Shown here: positions 42,369 through 50,817 of the stretch, piece by piece
Layout of the letters: each line of letters opens with the position of its first letter
Numbering within the stretch: position 1 is the first letter of the stretch
Assembly (NCBI GenBank): GCA_044377735.1
Contig: JBILYK010000004.1
Location: forward strand, 36,776-100,775
Reading direction: 5' to 3'
Length of the DNA: 64,000 nucleotides
Source: Tabrizicola_A sp044377735
Lineage (GTDB): Bacteria > Pseudomonadota > Alphaproteobacteria > Rhodobacterales > Rhodobacteraceae
Translations under genes and position numbers: made by a program
Notes under the pieces: model-generated
Seen by the model: the letters and a program-made list of their open reading frames with translations, nothing else
Told to the model about the DNA's origin: nothing
The model's database searches: none

Positions 42369-44479
42369 CCGGCGCTTGCCATGTCAAGCCATGCCTCTTC
42401 GGTCAGGATGGTGATACCCAACCGCTCAGCCTCTTTCGCTTTGGAACCCGCACCGGGGCCCGCCACCAGAAAATCGGTCTTGGCGCTGACCGACCCTGCC
42501 ACTTTGGCCCCCAAAGCCTCGGCCCGGGCCTTGGCTTCGGCGCGGGTCATGCGTTCAAGCGTGCCGGTAAAGACCACGGTCTTGCCAGCTAACGCACTGT
42601 CACCTTTGGGCTTTTCGACTGGCTGGGGGTCAAGCTGGGCCACCAGTGCATCAATCGCGGCGCGTTCGGCGGGGTTTTGAAAGGCTTCGGTCAACGAGGT
42701 GGCCAAGACCTGCCCCACCCCATCAATCGCCGTCAACTCATCCCAATCGGGCGTGCCAGGCCGGGCGGCGGTCACGGCCGCCTCAAAAGCGGGCCAGCTG
42801 CCGTAATGGCGCGCCAAAAGCCCCGCCGCTGCCTCACCCGCGTGGCGGATGCCAAGGGCGAAAATCAACCGATCCAGCCCGATGCGGCGCTTGGCCTCAA
42901 TCGCGGCAAACAACTTGACGACCGAGGTCTTGCCATAGCCGTCGCGGTTTTCCAGCCGGGCCAGCTGCGCACTGTCGCGCGCCGCGAGGGTGAAGATCTC
43001 GGCGGGGGTTTTGATGGGCAAGAGCCGGTCATGAAAAAACATCTCGATCTGTTTGGCGCCCAGACCTTCAATGTCAAACGCACCGCGGGATACAAAATGC
43101 TTCAGCCGTTCGATGGCTTGCGCGGGGCAGATCAACCCGCCGGTACAGCGGCGCACCGCATCGCCCTCGGCGCGGTGCGCCTCAGACCCGCATTCGGGGC
43201 ATCGGGTTGGGAAGGTAAAGGGCTGGGCATCCGCCGGCCGCTTTTCCAGATCAACATCGTTGATCTTGGGAATGACATCCCCGGCGCGGTAAACCTGCAC
43301 CCAGTCGCCCAGCCGAATGTCTTTGCCGCCACGAATCGGGTTGCCTTTCGAATCCCGGCCCAGGATGTAATCTTCGTTGTGCAAGGTGGCGTTCGAGACC
43401 ACAACGCCACCCACCGTGACCGGGGCAAGCCGGGCGACAGGAGACAAGGCGCCCGTTCTGCCAACCTGAATGTCGATGCCTTCAAGCCGCGTCCAGGCCA
43501 GCTCGGCTGGGAACTTATGCGCAATCGCCCAGCGCGGTGTGGTGGAACGGAACCCAAGACGCGCCTGAAGCGCCAGATCGTTCACCTTGTAGACCACGCC
43601 GTCAATGTCATAGCCCAAGCTGGCGCGCTGCGATTCAATGCTGCGATAATGCGCCAAAAGCGCGTCAGTCGTGTCGGCCAGAATGGTCAAGGCGTTGGTC
43701 TTGAACCCCATCGCTTGCAGCCGCTGAATCGCGCCAAACTGGCTGTCGGCCAAAGGTGCCGACAGATCGCCCCACGCATAGGCGAAGAAGCGCAAGGGCC
43801 GCGCGGCGGTGATGCTGGCATCCAACTGGCGCAAAGACCCGGCCGCGGCGTTGCGGGGGTTGGCAAAGGGCTTGTCCCCTTTGTCCGCCTGCCGGGCGTT
43901 CAGGGCGGCAAAATCGGCGTGGGACATATAGACCTCACCACGCACTTCCATCACATCAGGCGCGCCGCCAAGGGTCTGGGGAATGTCCAGGATTGTGCGC
44001 GCATTGTCAGTGACATTTTCACCCACCGCGCCATCGCCGCGTGTGGCGGCTTGTACCAGAACGCCGCCCTCATAGCGCAGCGATAACGAGAGACCGTCAA
44101 TCTTTGGTTCCGCTGTAAAGACCAGCGTGCCAGCATGACCCAGAAAACTGCGGACGCGGTCGATGAAGTCGGTGACATCGCTATCCTCAAAGGCGTTTTC
44201 CAGCGACAGCATCGGCACGGCATGGGTGATCTTGCCAAAGCCCATGCCCGGCACTGCGCCCACCTGATCTGACGGGCTATCCACCCGTTTCAACGCCGGA
44301 AACCGCGCCTCGATCGCCGCATTGCGCCGCTTCAGCGCGTCATAGGCCGCATCCGAGATTTCGGGGGCGTCCAGCGTATGATAGGCGCGGTTGGCCTGCG
44401 CCAGCGCTTGTGCCAGACGGGCAAGCTCAACAAGGGCCTGGCCCTCGGTCAGCGTGTCGACATCGCTTAGCCCGGTCAT
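42365..44479 (-). CDS. ligA: NAD-dependent DNA ligase
   Basis: A 704-residue essential ligase that joins Okazaki fragments using NAD+. The adenylated lysine is K126 in AEPKIDGLSLS; the OB-fold, a four-cysteine zinc finger (CPECGSEAHRAEGDAVRRC...C, near residue 420), helix-hairpin-helix repeats and a C-terminal BRCT domain (KTVVFTGTLERMTRAEAKA) follow in the standard order. The start at 44479 (MTGLSD) follows AGGAG; the in-frame ATG at 44494 is less likely. It is coupled to recG. Confidence 0.97.
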   Translation of the reverse strand: MTGLSDVDTLTEGQALVELARLAQALAQANRAYHTLDAPEISDAAYDALKRRNAAIEARFPALKRVDSPSDQVGAVPGMGFGKITHAVPMLSLENAFEDSDVTDFIDRVRSFLGHAGTLVFTAEPKIDGLSLSLRYEGGVLVQAATRGDGAVGENVTDNARTILDIPQTLGGAPDVMEVRGEVYMSHADFAALNARQADKGDKPFANPRNAAAGSLRQLDASITAARPLRFFAYAWGDLSAPLADSQFGAIQRLQAMGFKTNALTILADTTDALLAHYRSIESQRASLGYDIDGVVYKVNDLALQARLGFRSTTPRWAIAHKFPAELAWTRLEGIDIQVGRTGALSPVARLAPVTVGGVVVSNATLHNEDYILGRDSKGNPIRGGKDIRLGDWVQVYRAGDVIPKINDVDLEKRPADAQPFTFPTRCPECGSEAHRAEGDAVRRCTGGLICPAQAIERLKHFVSRGAFDIEGLGAKQIEMFFHDRLLPIKTPAEIFTLAARDSAQLARLENRDGYGKTSVVKLFAAIEAKRRIGLDRLIFALGIRHAGEAAAGLLARHYGSWPAFEAAVTAARPGTPDWDELTAIDGVGQVLATSLTEAFQNPAERAAIDALVAQLDPQPVEKPKGDSALAGKTVVFTGTLERMTRAEAKARAEALGAKVAGSVSAKTDFLVAGPGAGSKAKEAERLGITILTEEAWLDMASAG

Positions 44480-44538
44480 CCTGCGCTCCTTCATGCGCTG
44501 CCTAAGTTATGAGGCAGCGCAGGAAAGGTCTAGGCCAG

Positions 44539-45249
44539 TCAGGCAGACGCCGCCATGTTTGGCACCACCGCCGCCGCCGGTTCGCGCAGCACATAGCCCC
44601 GCCCCCAGACAGTTTCGATATAGTTCTGCCCACCCGTCGCCTCGGCCAACTTCTTGCGCAGCTTGCAGATAAAAACATCGATGATCTTCAGCTCTGGCTC
44701 ATCCATGCCGCCATAAAGGTGGTTGAGGAACATTTCCTTGGTCAGCGTCGTGCCCTTGCGCAGGGACAACAGCTCGAGCATTTGGTATTCCTTACCCGTC
44801 AGATGCACCGTCTTGCCGGCAACATCCACCGTCTTGGCATCGAGGTTTACATGCACCGCCCCCGTCCGAATGATCGATTGGCTGTGCCCTTTGGACCGGC
44901 GGATGATGGCATGGATTCGCGCCACCAACTCTTCGCGATGAAAGGGTTTGGTCAGGTAGTCATCGGCACCAAAGCCAAAGCCCTTGATCTTGCTGTCCGT
45001 GTCATCGGCACCTGACAGGATCAGGATCGGGGTTTCGATCCGTGCAAGGCGCAACTGGCGCAACACCTCATGGCCGGACATATCGGGCAGGTTCAGATCC
45101 AATAGGATCAGATCGTAGTCGTAAAGCTTCGCCAGATCGATCCCGTCCTCGCCCAGATCGGTGCAAAAGACGTTCAGATTGGCATGGGTCAACATCAACT
45201 CGATACTGCGCGACGTCGTGGGATCGTCTTCGACCAGAAGGATACGCAT
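44539..45249 (-). CDS. ctrA: Cell-cycle response regulator CtrA
   Basis: A 236-residue OmpR-type response regulator, the alphaproteobacterial cell-cycle and motility master regulator. The receiver domain has the phosphoacceptor D51 (LILLDLNLPD) and the switch lysine in YLTKPF; the C-terminal winged helix contains LTGKEYQMLELLSLRKGTTLTKEMFLNHLYGG, diagnostic of CtrA. In Rhodobacter relatives it controls flagella, gene-transfer agents and competence rather than viability (family knowledge). A TTAACCAT half site (minus strand, 45305-45298) lies about 50 bases upstream of its start. The sciP-like gene lies 94 bases upstream on the same strand. Confidence 0.96.
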   Translation of the reverse strand: MRILLVEDDPTTSRSIELMLTHANLNVFCTDLGEDGIDLAKLYDYDLILLDLNLPDMSGHEVLRQLRLARIETPILILSGADDTDSKIKGFGFGADDYLTKPFHREELVARIHAIIRRSKGHSQSIIRTGAVHVNLDAKTVDVAGKTVHLTGKEYQMLELLSLRKGTTLTKEMFLNHLYGGMDEPELKIIDVFICKLRKKLAEATGGQNYIETVWGRGYVLREPAAAVVPNMAASA

Positions 45250-45297
45250 TGTTCAAAACTCCGTCACAGGCATCTTCGTTAACAACCTTGGCGGCCA

Positions 45298-45305
45298 ATG
45301 GTTAA
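45298..45305 (-). promoter_or_regulatory. CtrA half site upstream of ctrA
   Basis: TTAACCAT on the minus strand matches the CtrA half-site pattern and lies about 50 bases before the ctrA start, between ctrA and sciP. A second GTTAAC occurs at 45279-45284, but the TTAA-N7-TTAA spacing of a full site is absent. Autoregulation is a hypothesis. Confidence 0.35.
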
Positions 45306-45343
45306 CGTGTGGTTACTCTGCCAGAACGAAACCGGAAAACAAT

Positions 45344-45622
45344 CTAAAGTTGTCTGTATTTTTGCAAGGTGGTCACCCGCAGGGCCTTGTCGCCATGGCG
45401 AGCAATCGCATCGCGCCACAGGTTGAACTCTTCCTCCGACAGCGCATAACGCTCCAGCGCCTCGGCCAAGGTGATCAGGCCGAAAACCACGGCCTTGACG
45501 ACAATCGCCTTGCGGCTGGCCACCCAGCGACCTGTGTTGGCTGGCGGCAGGTCGGCGCGGGTCAGGATACTGCCATCCGACAAGGTCACCTGTCGCGGAC
45601 CATCAACGCGTTTGAGAAACAT
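45344..45622 (-). CDS. sciP: DUF1153 small CtrA inhibitory protein-like (SciP)
   Basis: A 92-residue helix-turn-helix protein of the DUF1153/SciP family; in Caulobacter SciP binds CtrA and stops it recruiting RNA polymerase. Diagnostic blocks are DGSILTRADLPPANTGRWV and ERYALSEEEFNLWRDAIARHG. The ATG at 45622 follows a good ribosome binding site (CGGAGAGCCC); a TTG further upstream (45649) is less likely. It sits directly upstream of ctrA on the same strand, so the regulator and its presumed inhibitor may share a transcript. The divergent mnmA gene lies upstream. Confidence 0.88.
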   Translation of the reverse strand: MFLKRVDGPRQVTLSDGSILTRADLPPANTGRWVASRKAIVVKAVVFGLITLAEALERYALSEEEFNLWRDAIARHGDKALRVTTLQKYRQL

Positions 45623-45687
45623 GGGCTCTCCGTTTTCAATTGCGCTCAAGATGACCGGACGTCCTTAACTGATCGTGAAGCCAGGGG

Positions 45688-45715
45688 TTGAGACTGCACA
45701 GCATTTTCCTATATT
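45688..45715 (+). promoter_or_regulatory. Predicted sigma-70-type promoter of mnmA
   Basis: TTGAGA (45688-45693), a 16-base spacer and TATATT (45710-45715) precede the mnmA start (45781). The next 26 bases form an inverted repeat. Confidence 0.6.
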
Positions 45716-45740
45716 GCGCAACAACAGCCGTCGTTGCGCA
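45715..45740. promoter_or_regulatory. Inverted repeat at the mnmA transcription start region
   Basis: TGCGCAACAAC and GTCGTTGCGCA form an 11-bp inverted repeat with one mismatch and a 4-base centre, starting at the end of the predicted -10. It could be an operator or a 5' mRNA hairpin. Confidence 0.4.
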
Positions 45741-45780
45741 GCCCCCTAAGGATCTGCCCCACCCCCCGAAAGTTGCCCAT

Positions 45781-46914
45781 ATGCTTGACCAGAGGCTCAA
45801 CTCGCTTGGCATGCCCAAACCGCCTTCGCAGACCCGCGTCGTGGTCGCCATGTCGGGTGGTGTGGATTCGTCGGTGGTGGCGGCTATGCTGAAAGACGAA
45901 GGCTATGACGTTGTGGGCGTCACCTTGCAGCTTTATGACCATGGCGCGGCCTTGGCCAAAAAGGGGGCCTGCTGTGCGGGGCGTGACATTCATGATGCGG
46001 CCCGGGTCGCCGAGGCAATGGGCTTTCCGCATTACGTGCTGGATTATGAAAACACCTTTCGCGAGGCGGTGATCGAAGAGTTCGCCGATGCCTATCTTTC
46101 AGGCGCAACCCCGGTGCCTTGCATCCGCTGTAATGAGCGGGTGAAGTTCAAGGACCTTTTGGCCACCGCCAAGGACCTGAACGCCGATTGCATGGCCACA
46201 GGTCATTACATCCAGCGCAAGATGGGGGCCGGGCCAGAACTGCACATGGCCACGGACGCAAACCGCGATCAAAGCTATTTCCTGTTCTCGACCACGCCCG
46301 AGCAGCTGTCTTACCTGCGCTTTCCCTTGGGGCATCTGGGATCAAAGGCAGAAACCCGGGCCTTGGCGGCGAAATACGGGCTGGCCGTGGCGGACAAGCC
46401 CGATAGTCAGGACATCTGTTTTGTGCCCAACGGCGACTATGCGGCCGTGATCGAAAAGCTGCGCCCCGGTGCGGCGGATCCGGGCGATATAGTTGACATG
46501 GCCGGGACTGTGGTGGGCCAACATCGCGGCGTGATTCATTACACCATTGGTCAGCGCAAGGGTCTGGGCATCGGCGGTTTGGAAGAACCGGTCTATGTGG
46601 TGCGCCTTGAGCCTGAGACGCGGCGCGTGGTGGTGGGGCCGAAGACGGCTTTGTCAACCCGTATGATCCCGATCCGAGAGATAAACTGGCTAGGGGATGC
46701 GCCCTTTGACAGCCAGTCTGAATGGCACATGAGCGTCAAGGTCCGCTCCACCCGACCGCCGCGCCCGGCGGTGATCCGGCCTTTGTCGGCAACCGAGGCA
46801 GAGGTGGAACTGCTGGACCCCGAAGATGGCGTGTCCGCAGGGCAAGCCTGCGTGTTCTATGCCCCAGAAGGCAGCCGGGTGTTGGGCGGCGGCTGGATCT
46901 GGCGCGGGCGGTAA
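45781..46914 (+). CDS. mnmA: tRNA-specific 2-thiouridylase MnmA
   Basis: A 377-residue enzyme that thiolates the wobble uridine (U34) of tRNAs for Lys, Glu and Gln. The PP-loop is AMSGGVDSSVVA (near residue 25). The catalytic cysteines lie in VPCIRCNERVKF and SQDICFVPNGDY, and the C-terminal beta-barrel ends WIWRGR. The ATG at 45781 fits the usual N-terminus; upstream open frame is the promoter region. It is convergent with lpxB, with hairpins between. Confidence 0.95.
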   Translation: MLDQRLNSLGMPKPPSQTRVVVAMSGGVDSSVVAAMLKDEGYDVVGVTLQLYDHGAALAKKGACCAGRDIHDAARVAEAMGFPHYVLDYENTFREAVIEEFADAYLSGATPVPCIRCNERVKFKDLLATAKDLNADCMATGHYIQRKMGAGPELHMATDANRDQSYFLFSTTPEQLSYLRFPLGHLGSKAETRALAAKYGLAVADKPDSQDICFVPNGDYAAVIEKLRPGAADPGDIVDMAGTVVGQHRGVIHYTIGQRKGLGIGGLEEPVYVVRLEPETRRVVVGPKTALSTRMIPIREINWLGDAPFDSQSEWHMSVKVRSTRPPRPAVIRPLSATEAEVELLDPEDGVSAGQACVFYAPEGSRVLGGGWIWRGR

Positions 46915-46920
46915 GGCCCC

Positions 46921-46963
46921 AAAAACCTTCCAAGGTTTTTGCAATTTTCTGCAGAGAAAATTG
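46921..46963. terminator. Two tandem hairpins between convergent mnmA and lpxB
   Basis: AAAAACCTT (46921-46929) pairs with AAGGTTTTT (46932-46940). A second stem, CAATTTTCT (46942-46950) with AGAAAATTG (46955-46963), follows at once. Both have A/T-rich ends and should terminate transcription in both directions. Confidence 0.75.
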
Positions 46964-46968
46964 AAAGG

Positions 46969-48093
46969 TCAGATCGCCGCAAGCACCGCGCGCGCTGCGC
47001 GCAAGCCGGGCGCATCGCCACCCTGCCCCAGCCGCTGCATCGTGACCTGCATCGCCTGTTTCTGGCCGGACGGGTCGGCCAGCACCGCCTCAAGCGCGGG
47101 CGCAATCAGATCAGGCTGGCAGCGCGCGCCGATAAACTCGGGCACCACGCGGGTTTCTGACACAAGGTTCACCAAGGTGACCGTATCCACGCGCGCGGCG
47201 CGGCGCATCAGCCACAGCGTAAGGCGGTTCATGTCATAGGCGATCACCATCGGGCAATCGTTGGCGGCCAGTTCCAAAGACACCGTGCCCGAGGCGGCCA
47301 GCGCCACATCGGCCATGGCAAAGGCTGCGCGTTTCAGGGTGGCATCGGTGATGATCTGCGGTGCCACCGCCCAATCTCGGGTCAGCTCTCGCACAAGGGG
47401 CTCCACCCCGCGCAGGGTGGGCAGGGCAACCCGCAGCTTGGGGTGATGGGACTTGAGCCGCGCGACAGTGGCCCCAAAGACGGGGCAAAGCCGCGTCACC
47501 TCGCCCTTGCGGCTGCCCGGAAGGGCCAGCAGAAGCGGCCCCTCGCCCGCGATCAGCGCGCGTTCTTCGGGGCTGGCCAACGGTTCACTGACCACCGGGT
47601 GGCCAACAAAATCGCAGGTCATGCCCGCCGCCTGCATATAGGGCGGCTCAAAGGGCAAAAGCGCCAGCACATGATCGATGTGACGCGCCATCTTGGCCGC
47701 CCGTCCGGGGCGCCAGGCCCAGACCGAGGGCGCGACATAGTGAATGGTGCGCGTGTTGGGGCGAGATTGCTTCACCTCGGCCGCTACCCGCAGGCAGAAA
47801 TCGGGGCTGTCGATGGTGATCAGCGCGGCAGGTTGCGCGGCCAGCACATCGGCGGCAGCCTCGGCAATCCGGCGCTTCAAGGCGCGGTATTTCGGCAGAA
47901 CCTCGACCAGCCCCATGATGGACAGCTCTTCCATCGGGAACAGGCTGACCATGCCTTCCGCCTGCATCAATGGCCCGCCGATGCCATGGAACGCCACCCC
48001 TGGCGACAGGGCTTTCAGCCCTGCCATCAGCGCCGCCCCAAGCCGGTCGCCCGAGGGTTCTCCCGCAATCAGGTAAAGCTTCAGCGCGCCCAC
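46969..48093 (-). CDS. lpxB: Lipid-A-disaccharide synthase
   Basis: A 374-residue glycosyltransferase (GT19) that joins lipid X and UDP-2,3-diacylglucosamine to make the lipid A disaccharide at the inner membrane. The N-terminal LYLIAGEPSGDRLGAALMAGL and the internal GHPVVSEPLA and LALPGSRKGEVTRL blocks are diagnostic. The start is GTG at 48093, overlapping the lpxI stop by 13 bases. It is the last gene of the lipid A unit. Confidence 0.96.
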   Translation of the reverse strand: MGALKLYLIAGEPSGDRLGAALMAGLKALSPGVAFHGIGGPLMQAEGMVSLFPMEELSIMGLVEVLPKYRALKRRIAEAAADVLAAQPAALITIDSPDFCLRVAAEVKQSRPNTRTIHYVAPSVWAWRPGRAAKMARHIDHVLALLPFEPPYMQAAGMTCDFVGHPVVSEPLASPEERALIAGEGPLLLALPGSRKGEVTRLCPVFGATVARLKSHHPKLRVALPTLRGVEPLVRELTRDWAVAPQIITDATLKRAAFAMADVALAASGTVSLELAANDCPMVIAYDMNRLTLWLMRRAARVDTVTLVNLVSETRVVPEFIGARCQPDLIAPALEAVLADPSGQKQAMQVTMQRLGQGGDAPGLRAARAVLAAI

Positions 48094-48875
48094 AGGAACA
48101 GGCCCTGCGCGGCGGCCTCGGACTGCATGGCCGGCAGATCAATGCAGATCACCCCACCCGCAGCCCAGGCAATGCCGCCCAACCCGGCGGCAGCGGCGTT
48201 GCGCACCGTTTGCACGCCCAAGGCAGGCAGATCGATGCGGCGATCTTGGGCGGGCTTTGGGGCCTTGTAGAACAAGCCCTTCACCGGGCGCAGGGCGGCC
48301 GGGATTTGCGCCACAAACCCCAGCATGGCATCTGTCCCCGGCAAGGCTTCCACGGCAAGGCACAAGCCCCCAGCCACAACGCAGCCTTGGCCGACATCCA
48401 CCGCACCCAACGCCGCCACGATCGCCTCGGCACGGGCGGCATCCTTTTCATCCTGCGGGCCGATGGTGCCAGCATAAACGCCCGGCCCCGGCACCAGATG
48501 TGGGGCAATCTCGGCCACACCTTTCAGCGAAAAGCCCGCCTCGGCAAAGATCGCCAGAACCTCGCGCAGGGTGGCATCATCGCCCTGCGCCATTGCAGCC
48601 AAAAGCCGGGGCACCATGGTGGCGGTGGCAGGATCAAAAAGCGACGGGTCAAGTCGCGGGCGCTGCACCGCGCCCGCAAAGCAAACCTCGGTCACGCCCT
48701 GATCTTCCAGCCAGCGCAGGAATAGGGCCAGCCGTTCGACGCGGAAACTCTGGTCCGGCGTCACGCCCGCAGGCGAAAAGCCATCCAAAGCGCAGATCAA
48801 TGGGCGGTCTGCCAAAGCGGCCAACAGGGCTGCGGGCAGCCCCCCTGTCCCGGCGATGATCGCCAGCTTGGTCAT
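48081..48875 (-). CDS. lpxI: UDP-2,3-diacylglucosamine diphosphatase LpxI
   Basis: A 264-residue protein of the LpxI (DUF1009) family, which replaces the unrelated LpxH in many alphaproteobacteria and forms lipid X by hydrolysis. It starts KLAIIAGTGGLPAAL, and the C-terminal domain contains GFVAQIPAAL.., KAPKPAQDRRIDLPALG and GVICIDLPAM, matching the family. It overlaps lpxA as ATGA and lpxB by 13 bases. Confidence 0.94.
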   Translation of the reverse strand: MTKLAIIAGTGGLPAALLAALADRPLICALDGFSPAGVTPDQSFRVERLALFLRWLEDQGVTEVCFAGAVQRPRLDPSLFDPATATMVPRLLAAMAQGDDATLREVLAIFAEAGFSLKGVAEIAPHLVPGPGVYAGTIGPQDEKDAARAEAIVAALGAVDVGQGCVVAGGLCLAVEALPGTDAMLGFVAQIPAALRPVKGLFYKAPKPAQDRRIDLPALGVQTVRNAAAAGLGGIAWAAGGVICIDLPAMQSEAAAQGLFLWAR

Positions 48876-49669
48876 TTCGGCGTCAGGAAGTTGCGGTCCG
48901 ACGCGCCAAGGATAAAGTCGGTCATCTCACGGACGTAAGGACTGTCGGTTTCCTCGGCCAGCCTGCGCGCGCGGTCCAGGAACGACCCCTCACCCTGTGC
49001 CAGCATCTGAAAGGCGGCACGCATGGCGGTGATATCGGCGCGCTCCACCCCCCGGCGTTTCAGCCCGACAAGGTTAAGCCCGTCCAAGATTCCGCGCGGG
49101 CCTTGGACAAGGCCGTAGGGCAGAACGTCATTGGTCACCATGGTCAGCGCGCCAATGATCGCCCCCTGCCCGATACGGACAAACTGGTGAATTCCCGACA
49201 GGCCGCCGATGATCACGTCATCGCCAATCTGGCAATGGCCCGCGATGGCGACCTGATTGGCCAAAATCACCCGGTTGCCGACATGGGCGTCATGGCCGAT
49301 ATGCGCGCCCGTCATCAACAGGCAGTCATCCCCCACCGAGGTCAGCCCGCCACCGCCTTCGGTGCCGGTGTTCAGCGTCGCCCCTTCACGGATCCGGCAG
49401 CGCGCGCCCACGGTCAGCCGGGTGCGTTCGCCCCTGAACTTCAGATCCTGCGGAATTTCACCCACCGTGGCGAAAGGAAACACCACCGTCTCTTCGCCAA
49501 TCTCGGTCCAGCCGGTCACAACGGCATGCGATTTCAGTGTCACGCCGCGATGCAACACCACCTCGGCCCCCACCAGACAGAACGGACCGATCTGGCACTC
49601 GGGCCCGACGGTCGCGCCCTCCTCGACAAAGGCCGAGGGGTGGACAACAGCAGAGGGATGGATGGCCAT
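48872..49669 (-). CDS. lpxA: Acyl-ACP--UDP-N-acetylglucosamine O-acyltransferase
   Basis: A 265-residue trimeric left-handed beta-helix enzyme that starts lipid A synthesis. The hexapeptide repeats are clear (for example ATVGPECQIGPFC, VHLRGV-like segments and IGHDAHVGNRVILANQVAIAG), with the catalytic histidine in GAHIGHDAHVG. The C-terminal helical part (about 190-260) is as expected. Coupled to lpxI by ATGA, and 3 bases from fabZ. Confidence 0.96.
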   Translation of the reverse strand: MAIHPSAVVHPSAFVEEGATVGPECQIGPFCLVGAEVVLHRGVTLKSHAVVTGWTEIGEETVVFPFATVGEIPQDLKFRGERTRLTVGARCRIREGATLNTGTEGGGGLTSVGDDCLLMTGAHIGHDAHVGNRVILANQVAIAGHCQIGDDVIIGGLSGIHQFVRIGQGAIIGALTMVTNDVLPYGLVQGPRGILDGLNLVGLKRRGVERADITAMRAAFQMLAQGEGSFLDRARRLAEETDSPYVREMTDFILGASDRNFLTPK

Positions 49670-49672
49670 GGG

Positions 49673-50131
49673 TCAGGCCTTCGGGACGTCGAACATGGCC
49701 ATGAATTCAGCCTCGCAGGCAAGCTCACCATCGACCATGGCGCGGCCGGCGAATTTCCAAACCCGGCCCCCACCGCGCAGGGCGGTCACATGCAATTCCA
49801 GCACATCGCCGGGCACCACTTTGCGGCGGAACTTCACCGCATCGACGCCCATGAAGAACACATTGGCATTCTTGTCGACCAGATCCATCGACAGACCCAC
49901 CAGAATGCCCGAAGTCTGCGCCATGGCTTCGATGATCATCACGCCGGGAAACACCGGCATGCCCGGGAAATGGCCCTGAAACTGCGGCTCGTTGAAGGTG
50001 ACATTCTTGATGCCGATACAGGACTTGTGCACATGGATGTCGCGCACCTTGTCCACCAAGAGGAACGGATAGCGGTGTGGGATGATGCGCTGGATCAGCG
50101 CCAGATCGGCGGAAAGCGGGGCGTCGGTCAT
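49673..50131 (-). CDS. fabZ: 3-hydroxyacyl-ACP dehydratase FabZ
   Basis: A 152-residue hot-dog-fold enzyme of fatty acid elongation. The catalytic histidine is in GHFPGMPVFPGV and the glutamate in MIIEAMAQTSG. N-terminal IIPHRYPFLLVDKV is typical. The ribosome binding site is GGAGACAGC. Its position beside lpxA balances fatty acid and lipid A synthesis, since both use 3-hydroxyacyl-ACP. Confidence 0.96.
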   Translation of the reverse strand: MTDAPLSADLALIQRIIPHRYPFLLVDKVRDIHVHKSCIGIKNVTFNEPQFQGHFPGMPVFPGVMIIEAMAQTSGILVGLSMDLVDKNANVFFMGVDAVKFRRKVVPGDVLELHVTALRGGGRVWKFAGRAMVDGELACEAEFMAMFDVPKA

Positions 50132-50229
50132 GCTGTCTCCTCGGGTGGGGCGCGGCGCGATGGCCCCAAGTCTTGTCGATTGACACTCTGACTAGCAAGG
50201 CCCGCGCCGCGAGACAAGCCGGGCGGGTC

Positions 50230-50817
50230 TTAAGGCGTGCCGGGGGTCAGTCGGCCCTCGTTCATGGCGGCATCAAGCTGCGTGATGGCCGCATCGGTGA
50301 TGTCGATGTTCTCAAACCCGACGAACACCGCCCGGCTGTCAATGATCGCCACCGCGCCGCGCGCCGCCATCACCTCGGCCAAAATCGGGCGGGCCACCTC
50401 CAAAAAGCGCTGGCGATCGCTGTCGAAACGCCGTTGCAACTCACGGGTCTTGGCGTCTTGGGCCTTTCGGATGCCTTCCACCTTTTCATTGAACGCCTCG
50501 GACAGGGGCGCGAACTCTTCACGCGGGATCGCAGCACGTCGGCGTGTCAGCTCTCTCTCCTCGGCCTCAAGCGCGGCCTCAATCTTGCGATTCTCATCGA
50601 TCAGCGCCTGCCTTTCGGCATCCTGGCGGGCGATGACGGCCTGGCCAAAGGCCGAACCCGAGAACAAGCGTTCATCGTCAAGGGTCAGGATCGCGGTCAT
50701 CGGGGGCGCAAGCGTTACAGCCTGAGTCGGCGCATCTTTGGCAACGCTCTCTTGTGCCGCGCCGGGCCGGCCAAACAGGCACAGCGCGGCGCAGGCGAGG
50801 GCAAGAACCAGACGCAT
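50230..50817 (-). CDS. OmpH/Skp-family periplasmic chaperone
   Basis: A 195-residue protein with a signal peptide (residues 1-22, ending GAAQ) and a highly charged, helical middle (IAALEAEERELTRRRAAIP-like), typical of the OmpH/Skp chaperones that carry unfolded outer-membrane proteins to BamA. The start overlaps the bamA stop (TGATG), so the chaperone is translationally coupled to the insertase it serves. The 98-base gap to fabZ leaves room for a separate promoter. Confidence 0.85.
   Translation of the reverse strand: MRLVLALACAALCLFGRPGAAQESVAKDAPTQAVTLAPPMTAILTLDDERLFSGSAFGQAVIARQDAERQALIDENRKIEAALEAEERELTRRRAAIPREEFAPLSEAFNEKVEGIRKAQDAKTRELQRRFDSDRQRFLEVARPILAEVMAARGAVAIIDSRAVFVGFENIDITDAAITQLDAAMNEGRLTPGTP

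Noticed and set aside
42677..44086. Long plus-strand frame opposite ligA (and another at 41175-42680 opposite recG)
   Set aside because: ligA and recG are complete, with all catalytic motifs on the minus strand.
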